DNA of 64,000 nt from Lepturacanthus savala. Lineage: Eukaryota > Chordata > Actinopteri > Scombriformes > Trichiuridae. The notes under the pieces are model-generated. The model did not search any database and was not told the DNA's origin. It saw nothing but the letters and a program-made list of their open reading frames with translations. Below are positions 12,191-22,964 of this stretch, in pieces (positions within the stretch are counted from its first letter, which is position 1; each line of letters opens with the position of its first letter). The stretch lies in contig CM060464.1 of the NCBI GenBank assembly GCA_030544235.1, forward strand, positions 24,481,152 to 24,545,151, written 5' to 3'. A program made the translations under genes and the position numbers.

Positions 12191-13037
12191 AAGGGGATCA
12201 ACCTGGATCAACCTAAAGACAAAATTCCACGCTGACAAAGTGACAGTCTGATGAGGGAGTATGTAAAGGTTACCTTACAAACTGCAGAGTCCTGTGGCAG
12301 GTTTGACATATTGATTTTACTGTAGGAGTAGATTTTGCTGTCTGGAATTGTCTCTGAAGTTTCAGTTTAGCTTAAAGGCCTGTCATGACCAACAACATCA
12401 TTATAGAGTTATAGAAAGTTGCGGATATACATATAGAATATTCGTTCTGCGCTAGTCAAACTGTTCCCCACATAACTCGGAGTCATGCTTTGATACTGGC
12501 ATATCTTCATTCTTGACATGATGTGTCTCAGCGTGCAGAGTCTTTCTTTCTTTGTGTCTGTCTGGTGTGGTAGCAAACACAGTGGGCTCTGGAAAGGAGC
12601 GAGTTTTAGTAGTCCAGGTTGCAGAAGCCAAGCACATAGAAAGGGCAAATGGTCCTGATGTCATGCAGAAAGACTACTGCTGCTATGTTTTTCATGAAAG
12701 GTTGTGAAACAGTGATGTATATGGACTGGTACTAATGTGGACATTAAGTTCCCCAATATAGCAGGTTGAGCTTCGGGTCATTTACTCTCGATGTCTACTT
12801 TGAGACAGCAGGCAGGCAAGCAGCCATAGGGTCAAGCCCTGCATGGGTCACCAGTACCTTAAAACTGTCAGCCAACTCATATAAAGGGTTTGAGTCTCCT
12901 GATAAATCTTGGTGGGTTAGAAACCCATCTAACATATCAAGGGTTTGAGTTCCCTGTTAAGAGGTGCTGAGTAAGTAAGTAAATAAGTATTATAGTTTGT
13001 TTGAGTGTAACTAAATTAATATTTTGGAACATCCAGC
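12191..13037. other. No gene seen
   Basis: Non-coding. The short frames at 12409-12664 (minus) and 12766-12948 (plus) show no domain. 12890-12960 has a local near-duplication of GGGTTTGAGTYYCCTG. Confidence 0.35.
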
Positions 13038-13337
13038 TTAACCCTTTGATGCATAACATATGCACACCCCCTCTAATGCATAACATGGGTCAAAAATGAC
13101 CCGCATTCATTTCCAATGGTATTTCATGCTGGCTGAGTTTCTCTTTGTTCTATCTTTTAAAATCAGTTTATTTTTTGATTGAATATTCCAAATATTCTTT
13201 AAATATCTTGTTTTTGATCACCACTGGTCATTATTTCTATTTTTATTTTCATATTTCATGAAATAATATAGTATATAGTCAGATTGCGCCCCTTTTTCTC
13301 TTGTTTTGGACCTTCTGCCTGGTGTCCTCTCACTGCT

Positions 13338-13492
13338 GGGTGGTGGCTGTGTTTAGTCTTTTTAATCCCATCGCCTCGATGACATGCTTTTGGAGTGCGG
13401 GTGTGCTCTCCATGCACCTCTTCATATGTGGCATGACAAGCTCTTTGCTCAGCTCCTTGATGAAAAGCTGACATGCATTGTTTAATTCGATT
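13338..13492 (-). pseudogene. piggyBac transposase, C-terminal fragment
   Basis: In a minus frame other than the one that starts at 13519, the translation is NNACQLFIKELSKELVMPHM followed by KRCMESTPALQKHVIEAMGL and a TGA. This is the familiar helical segment following the DDE core of piggyBac transposases (R.F...L...LV.P...R). No cysteine-rich zinc finger follows the segment before the stop. It is separated from the core fragment by the repeat at about 13484-13680, and the codons between them are lost. Confidence 0.7.
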
Positions 13493-13680
13493 CAATTCAC
13501 TTTTATTTATATAGCCCAATATTACAACACAGTTGTCTCCAAGTGCTTCACAAAATTCAGTCCAGATCTGAGTTCAGTCTCAGACATCCCCCGTCCTTAG
13601 ACCCTCCTTCTCGGCAAGGAAAAACTCCAAAACCCAGTAGGAAAGAAGAAACCTCGGGGAGAACCACAGCACATAGCTCA
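13484..13680. repeat. Teleost dispersed repeat inserted in the piggyBac coding region
   Basis: The block runs from ATTCAATTCACTTTTATTTATATAGC through CCAAGTGCTTCACA, CTTCTCGGCAAGGAAAAACTCC and AGAAGAAACCTCGGGGAGAACC. This motif order (TTTATTTATATAGC ... GGCAAGGAAAAACTC ... GAAACCTCG-GAGAACC) is a ubiquitous fish dispersed repeat. Its position between two transposase pieces shows it arrived after the piggyBac element. Confidence 0.6.
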
Positions 13681-13681
13681 C

Positions 13682-13879
13682 CATGGTAATTTTGCCATTG
13701 AATCCAAATTCGGAGCTATGAATCTCCTGTGATTTGGATGGCTTCATGATAGGTGGAATGTCCGGTTCATTCTGCCGCAGAGTCCCAACAATGGTCAGGT
13801 TCTTCTCAAGGAGCTTCTCAGCAAGAGGGACACTGGTGAAGAAGTTGTCTATTGTGATATTGCGACCTATGAGACCCAC
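13682..13879 (-). pseudogene. piggyBac transposase, catalytic-core fragment
   Basis: The minus-strand frame from the ATG at 13877-13879 reads GRNITIDNFFTSVPLAEKLL, then KNLTIVGTLRQNEPDIPP and SSEFGFNGKITMVSYV. This matches the DDE_Tnp_1_7 core around the conserved DNFFTS aspartate, the LxxxxLTxVGTxRxN block and the FxFxxxxTMVSYV strand. The N-terminal region with the earlier acidic residues is missing. At about 13680 the frame runs into a dispersed repeat, giving a foreign tail of about 29 codons. It cannot encode an active transposase. Confidence 0.85.
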
Positions 13880-14331
13880 TGCATGTGGGTCGTTTCTGAC
13901 CCATGTATGTAAACTTGATGTAGAAAATACAAAATCTGTGCTTCCTCATAACGTTAGAAAGGAAAGATAAAAGATATTATTTGTGCTCAACTAAAACAAG
14001 ATCTTTACTGCATACTTGGAATAGTAAATGATAAAAGTAATTCATTTCAAAAATATATCATAGAAACACTCAGCCATACATGAATTAACATTGAAAATGG
14101 ATACGGGTCATTTTCGACCCATGTTATGCATTAGAGGGGTAGTGATACAAAAATGTGTTTTATTCAAAAAGTAAAAAAAGATAAATTAACCTAAGGATGT
14201 AGGATTGTCAAAAACAAGTTAATTGAGGAATTCCTTGAGTCCTGACTGATGAAAATAATTTATTGAAAAGATATAGAAAATTTAAACTCAGCCGGGTCAT
14301 TTTTGACCCATGTTATGCATCAAAGGGTTAA

Positions 14332-14797
14332 GACAAGACCTGGTTAAAAGCCAGTGATGGCTAAAAGATACCATAACAAAATAAATAAATAACAAAGACC
14401 TGGTTACAATCCAGTGACCGGTGTAATATCTGGTTAGAAGCCAGACAAAGAGTGTTGATTCCCAATAATTTTACTTTCCTAATTCTTCACTGCCCTATCT
14501 TAAAAGGGTTTTAAAATATTAACCTTGTAATGTTTTTGAATCTTATAATTAGTTTCTTACACTCCACTGGAACTTTGATACAACATTGATTGAAGAATTG
14601 CATTTGATTATAAATTGCAGGGTATGCAGACAATTATTATTATTATTAAATACTACAATAATTATTATCTTTGTAAGGGTCTAGGTTGAGTGGTGCAACC
14701 TGACTCTCACTGCAGCCTGTTTCCCAACGCTGATGGATAGGTTAAGCCTCTATCATTCTTGCTGTGAGAGTCTTTACACAAACACACACACACACAC

Positions 14798-14849
<52 letters not shown>

Positions 14850-17135
14850 AAACAGGCAGGCAGGCTCCACTTGTTTCGCTTCCCTGATTTATTTGGACTT
14901 TCTGCTTTCTGCTTTCAATTTCCAACACAGTGTCACTTCAATATGTAACCAATTTCTTGGTGCAGCCCCCCATGCACGATTACCCTTTGCACTCTAAGTG
15001 GATTTCTGCGCCCTTAAATCATCAGGATACATATGGAAAAGACTCAATGCAAATCCGTTCTTTGACCTACATTTGGCTTTGTCCCCCTCAAGCACTTGGA
15101 CAATTTCTATGTTTCTGTTTGGATATTTACAACAATCTCACAATTATTTATGATGCAGAGATGAAAGGCCTGTATGCGTTAAGCTCACTGACATTAGCAT
15201 GTGTTTGTGTTAAGCAGCATCAAATTAAATAAAAATATATGGAGGGAGGGGGCATGAGTCACATGCTGAGAAGGGGGAAGAGATCAGGAGGCAGAAGACA
15301 TTTGATGGTGAACACATTTTTTTTTCTTTTAATAAAAAAATCATAGAAAATCTCAAACTATCCTTTTAAACAATTCTAGAGTGATGTATCAAGTAGATAT
15401 CTTTCAACATAATAATCTTTTTAGTGCCAAAGTCCGTATTTTTGTTACTGTACTACCACAATGGCTAAACAGGAAAACACTGGCTCAGGAAACAGAAACA
15501 GGGAATTTGATGCTAAAAATACAGGGGGATTTATCTATAAGTTTGGCTTTTTATATGCCAATTTTGACTTCATGTCACGCTTTTATTTTCATATCACTTT
15601 GTCTTTGTAGAATATAACTTCATGCCACAATGTTGCCTTTTTTATGTTTTTTTATGTGTTGATATAAACTATGTGTTGATATAATTCCTCATATAAGCTT
15701 CAAATTGGCTTTACTTCTACAGCTGACCTCTACTCTCCTTACTTCCCTCACCTACACTGGAAGCACAATTTCAGAACCTTTTAATATCCAATAGGAACAG
15801 GTTGAATGGTTACAGCAAGGAAAACCTCTTTAACTGTTCATATGACAACCTGACTGTTGTTTAAAGATGCTGGAAAAAACACAGTTGCACAAGATGAAAA
15901 AGCCTCTTGCCTAGACAAGAAAAAACAACCTTTTGGAGCCAGACCTAGAAGTGGATCTCATACCACCTTATCCTCCATTCCATTCAATTGGTTGAGTAAT
16001 TAAATAAGAGGTTCAGTTACAAGACAGCAGCCTCTGACTGGACAAATGGGACAACTGTTTGCTGTGAGCTTTGAACTTTGTTCATGTATATCCAACCTAG
16101 GCTTAGTCAAGATGAATGTTAAGGGGTTATTATCCAGAATGTGAAACAGTGCACTTTTAAGCAATGGCTAAAGTTATCACAAACTGCCCAATTAAGCCAT
16201 TAACCCTTCCCTTGCAATTTTAATAAATGGATTTTACTCATTAATCGTACCTTGGTGAAATATTAGGTTTTATTCTCAGTCACAGAAGTGACAGATTCAA
16301 AATTCCTATGAAATTCTACAAATTAGACCCATTCAAAAAATATAAAACATAATGAAATATGATTAAAATGTAATTAACTTCATCAATATGATCCATATAA
16401 CACAGTGTTTGAAACTGCAGTTGTAAAACTCATCTGAAGTCAACTCATTTATTGATGACAAACATCAGCAACAAGTGTTTTCAAGAGAACTGTGCTCTGT
16501 ATTGTACTACGGGTTACCAAATGTGCACTTCATATGAGCAAAATATACAAACAGAAGTATAATTCTTAAAACATATCAGTATTGGATCCTTTAATGAATG
16601 TATGATTAATAATGATACTTCTATGCCTGTGGAAGACATCTTTATCTTCGAGAGGTACAAATAAGAAGTATACTGATCTAGTCATGTGACTTCATGTAAC
16701 AAGTTGAATTTCGTGCCCAAACTAAAACACTTTGAGAGCTTCCAGAAGAAGAGAAAAAAAGAAACATGAGGTCACAATTGTGACTGGTGGCATTATATGG
16801 ATTAAGAGCAAGAAACTTAAGCCACTGTGAGAGCAAGAACCCTAAACCATCAGAGGGATCGACTGCTAGGATAAATGGTGCATTCAATTTCCAGATGTGA
16901 TAATCACATGTTCATGTTTCGTGGTCCCGAACGCTTCTCTGCACTCGTCAATCCGGCCAGAGACAGTCTCACATGGGTTCTCTTAAATTTTGTCTCACGG
17001 CTTTTCCCTCTTTTATGTGGCATAGGCAGGCTCAGGTACAAGGCTGAACAGTGGCTTAGCTTGAGAAGAACATCTCCTCAATGAAATGACGATGGTTAAA
17101 AAACATTCCTAAGAAAGACCTAATTTACTTAAGTT
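14332..17135. other. No gene seen; CA microsatellite
   Basis: Contains (CA)n at about 14778-14850, a G-rich patch at 15240-15300 and otherwise AT-rich sequence. Frames across the CA tract are translated microsatellite. 15650-15680 has a short direct repeat (TATGTGTTGATATAA). Confidence 0.4.
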
Positions 17136-17139
17136 TTAC

Positions 17140-17330
17140 ATAAGTGTTCACCCATCAGACTCTATCAGGTCAGCTCCCTGCAGATCATTTATAGCCCGCA
17201 ATTTACTCAGATCTGACTTAACACCGTTAACAAGCATACAATGTGTCAGAGAAAGTGGCACTTATCATGCAAGAGCTTCAAGTTGTTGATGTCAAGGGTG
17301 TGAGAAAACAATCTGCAAACAGTCAAGCAA
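17140..17330. promoter_or_regulatory. Candidate conserved non-coding element
   Basis: A non-repetitive block (TCAGGTCAGCTCCCTGCAGA, CATTTATAGCCCGCAATTTA, GATCTGACTTAACACCG) with balanced composition and no frame. Enhancer-like texture only; unproven. Confidence 0.28.
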
Positions 17331-17508
17331 GGAAATATACAAGCAAATATACATAATTAACAGAATAGACGGAAAAGAAAACGAGCAGTATGTCTGATAT
17401 ATGTTAGTAACATATGTTTTGTATTGTTCGATTTCCAACAAACATACTTTCTCACTTGGTTGAGTGGCATTTTCTACAAACTACTGTACTTTGTTTTCTA
17501 GTTAAAAA

Positions 17509-17568
17509 GGGTTAGGGTTAGGGTTAGGGTTATCCTAACCCTAACCCTAACCCTAACCCTAACCCTAA
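17509..17568. repeat. Inverted interstitial telomeric repeat array
   Basis: Four perfect GGGTTA units (17509-17532), a single T, then CCTAA plus five perfect CCCTAA units (17534-17568). The strand order is 5'-(TTAGGG)n-(CCCTAA)n-3', the head-to-head orientation expected where two chromosome ends are joined. The whole array is a near-perfect palindrome that could fold into a hairpin of about 24 bp. There is no sequence decay in the array. Confidence 0.95.
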
Positions 17569-17569
17569 A

Positions 17570-18566
17570 TAATAATAATTTTACAAGCAAAACTTTTCAT
17601 CTTCAGTATAGGAACTAATGGGCTTTGTGGCGAGTTTATTTAAAGACTTGACCTATGTAAAATATTATGTGGCAGGTTCAAACAGCCCATTATTTCAGTG
17701 CAGAGCTGTTTTTTATAAAGGACCTGCCGCATGTTATGCACAGTGACAGCAGGGCTGAATACACAAGACTGACAATGAATACGCTTTCATTTCATATAAT
17801 TGATAGACTTTAAAGGTCGCACATTGTACAATTTTTGGAGGTTTTATTTGAAGCTGTGATATCCCTAACAAGACATATTTGTGGTTTTAAGTATGAAAAA
17901 TCACTTGTACATCTTTCCTATCAAGCATCTCTTTGGAGTTTCTTCTTTAATTGGCTTATTTGGATGGCAGTGTATGGGGGGTGGGAGTACTGATGACTGT
18001 ATAGTTGTGACATCACAACTTCACTTACGTATTTGTGGAGTTTTTAAACATTGGACATTATTTATAGAACACCTAGACCTTCTTATAACCTTTCTACAAT
18101 ATGGATATTAGTATGATCTTTTGTAATGCATTCATGAGCCATTATCACATACATATTCAATTTCTTATTGAGCTTGTTGTGATATTTCAATGAATGGACA
18201 CCCATATAATGCCATAATTGATTCTGGGCACTCCAGGCTAAGTTGTACTTAACTGTAAGGTTAACCCCCATGCCGCTATATTCAGCTGCTGATCACAAAG
18301 TTCATAACAAGTTGTTCTGTGCTATTTTCTGACAATTTAATGTACTCCACACATTTCCATGGATACAACTCACTGTTTACTGTTGCACAATGTGACGTCA
18401 AACAATGTTGACAAGAAATTGCAGTACATCGTTTTTTCATAAATTATGTTTACCAAAGACATGAATTGCAAGTGATTGGCTTGGAAGAGGTATCTCTGAA
18501 AAGCATTTTAGAAATAGGGTCAAGTGGGAGTGAAGATGATATTCAGGTTTATAAGTGTTACTGGAT
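17570..18566. other. No gene seen
   Basis: Non-coding, AT-rich. The frames at 17881-18111 (plus) and 18083-18271 (minus) have no recognisable domain. Confidence 0.35.
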
Positions 18567-18568
18567 TA

Positions 18569-18730
18569 CAGGTGCTATCATATAATTAGAATATCATGAA
18601 AAAGTTGATTTATATTAGTAATTCCATTCCAAAAGTAAAACACATTAAAGCAGATAATGTACATTATGTTTAAAGTTAAAATATTTGAAATAAAACATGT
18701 AATGTTAATTACTTGACTTTTGAAAAGAAA
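18569..18730 (+). mobile_element. Tc1/mariner-like MITE, one end (family T2)
   Basis: It begins CAGGTGCTATCATATAATTA at 18569 after a TA, followed by GAATATCATGAAAAAGTTGA. This matches the termini of the complete 220-bp element at 48067-48286 (CAGGTTAATCTCAAACAATT, AGAATATACTGAAAGG). The other end is not found, so this is a truncated copy. A (TTA)n tract follows at 18746-18782. Confidence 0.5.
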
Positions 18731-18745
18731 AAAAAAACAGATCTA

Positions 18746-18782
<37 letters not shown>
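18746..18782. repeat. (TTA)n microsatellite
   Basis: About twelve TTA/ATT units in an uninterrupted run. Confidence 0.95.
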
Positions 18783-20080
18783 TGCAGAAGGTCATATTAT
18801 ATATTTTAGTAATTTCTTGATTAACCCTCTCCTGATTTTTTTCTTTTTTTTAACTTACTTTAAAAAAAAAAAAAAACATGAATGTTCTAGTTCTGATGTA
18901 TAGCAACACGGTTCATTGTTATTAGAGTTTCAGTAGATCCAAATAAAATATTTATTATGCTTGACAAGGTAATTTTTCATTCTACACTGACAATTTAAAA
19001 AATACAAATATTAGACAAGAGGGTCGATGCCAGGCTTCAGAAATTGTGTTTGCAATTTGTTTTTCTTTGTATTGTCTGGTGTTTTATTAAGCAAGCATTT
19101 AATCATGAAATGGATCAGTGGACTCACAATAATGAAAATAATTTTCAATTGCGATTCTACTCCCTTGTTATTTACTTAGCAGGATTTCTGTAGACGCAGG
19201 TTATTTGGAACAGTAGTTTTTGGTGTAGCTCCAAGATTTTTATTTATTTATTTATTTATTTATTTTAACACATTTATTCACAGAAAGGACAGGAAGGACA
19301 CAAAAATGTTTATTTGTGTCCTTCCTGTCCTACTTGGTGAGAACCAACAAACAATCCTGGCATCAGAAGTTATTTTATTTATTTATTTATTTTTTTATCT
19401 TCATCAGAGAAAATGTTTTAATATTGTGTAAAATAGGCAGAACACCAGCAGCAGACTCATCTACCTACTAAAAGCCATTTCTTTAGAAGTATTACTGTAA
19501 CTGTGTATTATCCACTTTGTGACAATGCTACTATGGAACTTTTTCCAGACTACTGGGAACAGTTCAGCTGCTATGGACAAAAGTTGGTACAATTATTGCA
19601 GAAGTAATCAGTAATGAGTGGGTCTATTCTCATATCCTTGGTAGTAAAAACATATCTTGTAACTGCACTGTATTCAGATTTGCTGAGGTTAGACATTAGA
19701 GGAGCTATTATATGTGACTCTTGCAAAATCTAGAAATAAACGGTACTTTCAGAGAAACCCTTTGACAACTGGAGTCTAGATTACATTATAGACAAATCCA
19801 GTAGTAGACAAGTAACAGTGACAGCACTGTGACAGCATCAGTATAAACCACTGCAATATGTAAAAATTTATCACTATTTGTGCAGATTTGCAAAGAGATC
19901 TGCAGATCTGCCCTGGAAATCCTGTAAAACCAGGATTTTACTACACTTAATGATCCAAACATATTAGTAGACATGAAAAACACTCTGATGTAAATAAAGA
20001 TTTTCTTTTACTAGCATTTTTTTTTTCTGCTGATACACAAATGTATATTTGTGCCCTATTTAACTGTATTTTAGACATCA
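18783..20080. other. No gene seen; TTTA tracts and a hairpin
   Basis: Holds (TTTA)n at 19240-19264 and 19374-19393 on either side of the perfect 19-bp hairpin at 19286-19331. The rest is AT-rich with no coding signature. Confidence 0.4.
19286..19331. repeat. Perfect 19-bp inverted repeat (hairpin)
   Basis: AGGACAGGAAGGACACAAA (19286-19304) is exactly complementary to 19313-19331, with an 8-base loop AATGTTTA. It is GC-richer than its TTTA-tract surroundings. The loop and stem length are below that of a typical microRNA precursor. Confidence 0.9.
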
Positions 20081-20084
20081 ATTT

Positions 20085-20535
20085 CGGGATGGCAGAACAC
20101 TTCCTACACCTGAAGTTTTAATCACTGGCCCTGAGGTCCTGTTTTGATAAAAGTGAAACTTTTATCGAAAGTGAAACTTTTATCAAAACAGCAAACATTG
20201 ACTCTAAAACCATCCAATCAAGTAAAAAATCTGGGTGTCATTTCTGACTCTGAGCTCAATTTTATTCCACACATTAAATCTGTTACAAAGACAGGATTTT
20301 ATCATTTAAAGAATATAGCCAGAGTCTGCCCATTTCTCTCTCGGGCAAACACAGAGATGCTGATTCATGCTTTTATCTCCAGTCCTATTGATTATTGCAA
20401 TGCCCTGCTTTCTGGTCTTCCTAAAAAGAACATCATAAGTCTATAATTTTACAGAACACAGCAGCACGTGCACTGACGAGAACCAGAAGGCAGAGACTTA
20501 TTATACCAGATTTAAAATCACTGCAGTGGTTCTCT
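20085..20535 (+). mobile_element. L2-lineage LINE fragment (RT C-terminal half), decayed
   Basis: Translation in shifting frames gives MAEHFLHL, then PSNQVKNLGVISDSELNF, IKSVTKTGFYHLKNIAR, LIHAFISSPIDYCNALLSGL and, after a stop and frame change, NTAARALTRTRR...LKSLQW. These are the successive blocks of L2-type ORF2 after the RT catalytic site, and they align block for block with the 40.1-40.8 kb copy. Stops near 20115 and 20444 and frame changes make it inactive. It is truncated at both ends. An internal palindromic duplication of AGTGAAACTTTTATC lies at 20141-20189. Confidence 0.75.
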
Positions 20536-20650
20536 TAATGGCTGTTAAATGTCTTAGCTGTGGCGATCTGGCCTTCACCACGGACATTCCTCAGCGCAGA
20601 CGGCAGCGATTCCTGACATGGTTCCTCTGTACTCAGCCTTTGTTTGTGTG

Positions 20651-20654
<4 letters not shown>

Positions 20655-20688
<34 letters not shown>
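20655..20688. repeat. (GT)n microsatellite
   Basis: About 17 uninterrupted GT units. Confidence 0.95.
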
Positions 20689-20689
<1 letters not shown>

Positions 20690-20907
20690 ACTACCAAAGG
20701 AGACTCATGTCTGGTCAATTGTAAATAGATATTAACTATATAAACAGAGATATACAGAGAACTACATATGAACACAAATATGAATTATATAGGAACAGAT
20801 ATGTTAGCACTTATATGAACTACATATGAAATGTATATTATGAATATTTCTATGAACTACAGAGCAGTTTCTATATTAGTTAATACTGAACAACTTTGGA
20901 GTTCATA

Positions 20908-21362
20908 CACTACCATTTAAAGGTTTGTGGTCAATTAGGAATTTTTTTTTTTCAAAGAAAAACGAAAAAAGAAAAAAGATAACTTTAAACTAATCAGAAA
21001 TACACTCTATACATTGCGAATGTGTTAAATGACTATTTTATCTGCAAATGTCTGTTTGTTGGTGCAATATCTACATAGGTGTATAGAGGCCCATTTCCAG
21101 CAACTATCACTCCAGTGTTCTAATGGTACAATGTGTTTGCAGAACACTTTAGCTGGTTAGAGAAGCTATAAAACTGACCTTCCTTTGAAGAAAGCAAATT
21201 TTGAAGGAAAGAATAAATTTGTTAAAATACAAACCATTATTAACCTTGTCAATAATGACTTGACTATATTTTCTACTCATTCTACAAGTCATGGTGGTAA
21301 ATAAAAGTATGACTTTTTCATGGAAAAGACAAAATTGTGACCCAAACTTTTGAACAGTAGTG
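20908..21362. mobile_element. Tc1-like non-autonomous element (family T1), complete ends
   Basis: The left end CACTACCATTTAAAGGTTTG (20908) and right end CCAAACTTTTGAACAGTAGTG (to 21362) are inverted copies. Both are bordered by TA (20906-20907, 21363-21364), the Tc1/mariner target. Internal landmarks are GATAACTTTAAACTAATCAG, CAATATCTACATAGGTGTAT, AGGCCCATTTCCAGCAACTA and TCACTCCAGTGTTCTAATGG. The last three recur inverted at 45200-45463. It has no transposase coding, so it depended on a relative for movement. Confidence 0.85.
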
Positions 21363-21403
21363 TATGTAGTTAAGGAAATTAAAGGTTTATGGAAAAAAAA
21401 AAG

Positions 21404-21404
21404 A

Positions 21405-21436
<32 letters not shown>

Positions 21437-21533
21437 GTGTGTGTATGAGATATTGCTGTCGAACCATATATGGGTTTCTGTAAAGGCTTTGAACATATGC
21501 AGTGACAGCAGATTCTGTAGCTCTCCCAACTGG

Positions 21534-21602
<69 letters not shown>
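21404..21602. repeat. (AT)n and long (GT)n microsatellites
   Basis: (AT)n at 21404-21430 runs into GCGCGTGTGTGTGT, and a (GT)n of about 33 units lies at 21536-21602. The frames reported across this region on either strand are translated microsatellite. Confidence 0.95.
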
Positions 21603-21605
<3 letters not shown>

Positions 21606-21639
21606 TCCCACATCCCCAGCCTCCCTGCTGTAGCTCATC

Positions 21640-22205
21640 TGTAAACTCTGCTGAGACCATGAAAAGCCCTCTCTGTGTTTAATGATCATTACTGGCTATA
21701 AAGAGCCAGGGCTCAAACACAGGGCCAACAGATTGACTACCCACTGATAAGAGTAATCCAATTTATTATTCGCTCCATTTGACCAGGCTGTCTCTGGGAG
21801 ACTAAGGAAAGGCTGGACCAGGGCCTCTGGGACTCCTTAGCAACTCAGAATCTTTTTTATTCCTCCTTCTCTGTTTTAATTAATGCCTGTTTTCTTCCTT
21901 TCCTGATACCCGTAGTGATGCTGGCTGCTGTAAATATGCAGGTTATAGCCTGCAAGTTGTCATAACAGAGTCTCTTATTCAAACAAGAGACACTTGAGCT
22001 GCCTGAAGACCTGCCATTCCTCTCATTAATAGGCAAATGTATGCAGCAAGGTGCTCTCGAAACTAATCAGATCCACTGTGCGAGCACAAGGCTTTTGTGC
22101 AGATAAACTGTAATGGCACGAGCGAGGCTTATTTTTAGCACCGAGACTGCCGCTGCCCTTTTTCACCAAGCGAGACGCCGATCCTGAAAAGATTTTGACA
22201 TGTGT
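21640..22205. promoter_or_regulatory. Candidate conserved non-coding element cluster
   Basis: About 560 bases of non-repetitive, balanced sequence with no usable frame, in an otherwise AT-rich setting. Distinctive stretches are AATTTATTATTCGCTCCATT, CATTAATAGGCAAATGTATG (near an octamer/POU-type site), GATAAACTGTAATGGCACGA and GCACCGAGACTGCCGCTGCC. The texture is that of vertebrate developmental enhancers. It could instead be anciently decayed sequence. Confidence 0.4.
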
Positions 22206-22719
22206 GTGCACGTGAAAAATGTCTATAGGTTAGCTGAAAGTCTACTTAAAAGTCAACTAGAAACTCATCTGAAAGTACAGATTTAACATCCAGGAATCTA
22301 TACATTTGACTGGACTGTATTATAGGAGTCTGCATTTGGTCTTTTCAGGTGGGTTAAGTTCTAGACACAGGACAAAACGTGATGATATGAAAACTGGTTG
22401 GAAGTTGGAAAACTGGTGAAGCAAGTTGCTCATCATAAGTTTAAAGCTGTTCAAAATTGAACAAATGTATTTTTAGACTTTGCATTCTTTATATTTTATA
22501 TTTGCATCTAAAACAAAATTACTGAAATTCTGGAAAAAATAGTGCTTGACATATATTTTACTGACTCCAGATTCCATCTCATTAGAGATAACTGCCTGAG
22601 ACCCTTTAAATTATGATTTATTAATATAACCACTCATTAAGCAGTGATATGTTGATATGTAAGATAAACCAGCAATGGTAAGCACAATAAATGACTTCCT
22701 TTGCAGTACTTTTTCAATG
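22206..22719. other. No gene seen
   Basis: AT-rich, non-coding. No repeat end or domain is visible. Confidence 0.4.
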
Positions 22720-22964
22720 CAGTGCAAAAAAATAAATCTTAATGGGGATTTCCTTTGTCAGATATCTTTACTTATTTCAAGTTTTCCAAAAAAAAATATA
22801 TATAGATAGAAACAATTATAAGATAAAAGTCCAAAATAAGAGATGAGAGAGAGAGAAAACATTAGGTAAGCTGTAAAAAGAAAAATACAATCTTATTTTA
22901 ATAAAACAATACTTAATTGAACACAGCATGTTTTCTCATGTTAAGATTTCATTTTATTTCAGTG
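22720..22964. mobile_element. Palindromic MITE, relative of the 4.3-kb copy
   Basis: It begins CAGTGCAAAAAAATAAATCT (22720) and ends AGATTTCATTTTATTTCAGTG (22964). The ends form an inverted repeat of about 23 bases (TTAAGATTT core) and resemble the ends of 4326-4748. The interior is AT-rich with a short GA run. No coding. Confidence 0.65.

Larger units (their letters stand above)
13042..14327 (-). mobile_element. piggyBac-type element with intact ends and TTAA target duplication
   Basis: The ends are perfect 18-bp inverted repeats CCCTTTGATGCATAACAT (13042-13059 and, inverted, 14310-14327). They are flanked on both sides by TTAA (13038-13041, 14328-14331), the hallmark target site of piggyBac. 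A subterminal inverted repeat of about 75 bases (CCCTCTAATGCATAACATGG, then TGACCCG and CATTT-CAATG) lies at about 13069-13143 and 14066-14138. GGGTC-n6-GACCC palindromes occur four times. Inside are two pieces of transposase on the minus strand, separated by an unrelated dispersed repeat. At 1286 bp it is far shorter than an autonomous element (usually over 2 kb), so it is an internally deleted, non-autonomous derivative. Confidence 0.9.

Noticed and set aside
19286..19331. microRNA precursor
   Set aside because: Stem only 19 bp with an 8-base loop and flanking low-complexity sequence; too short for Drosha/Dicer processing as usually seen.
21149..21689. Long frames on both strands with His/Thr or Cys/Val repeats
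   Set aside because: They are the translated GT/AC microsatellite.
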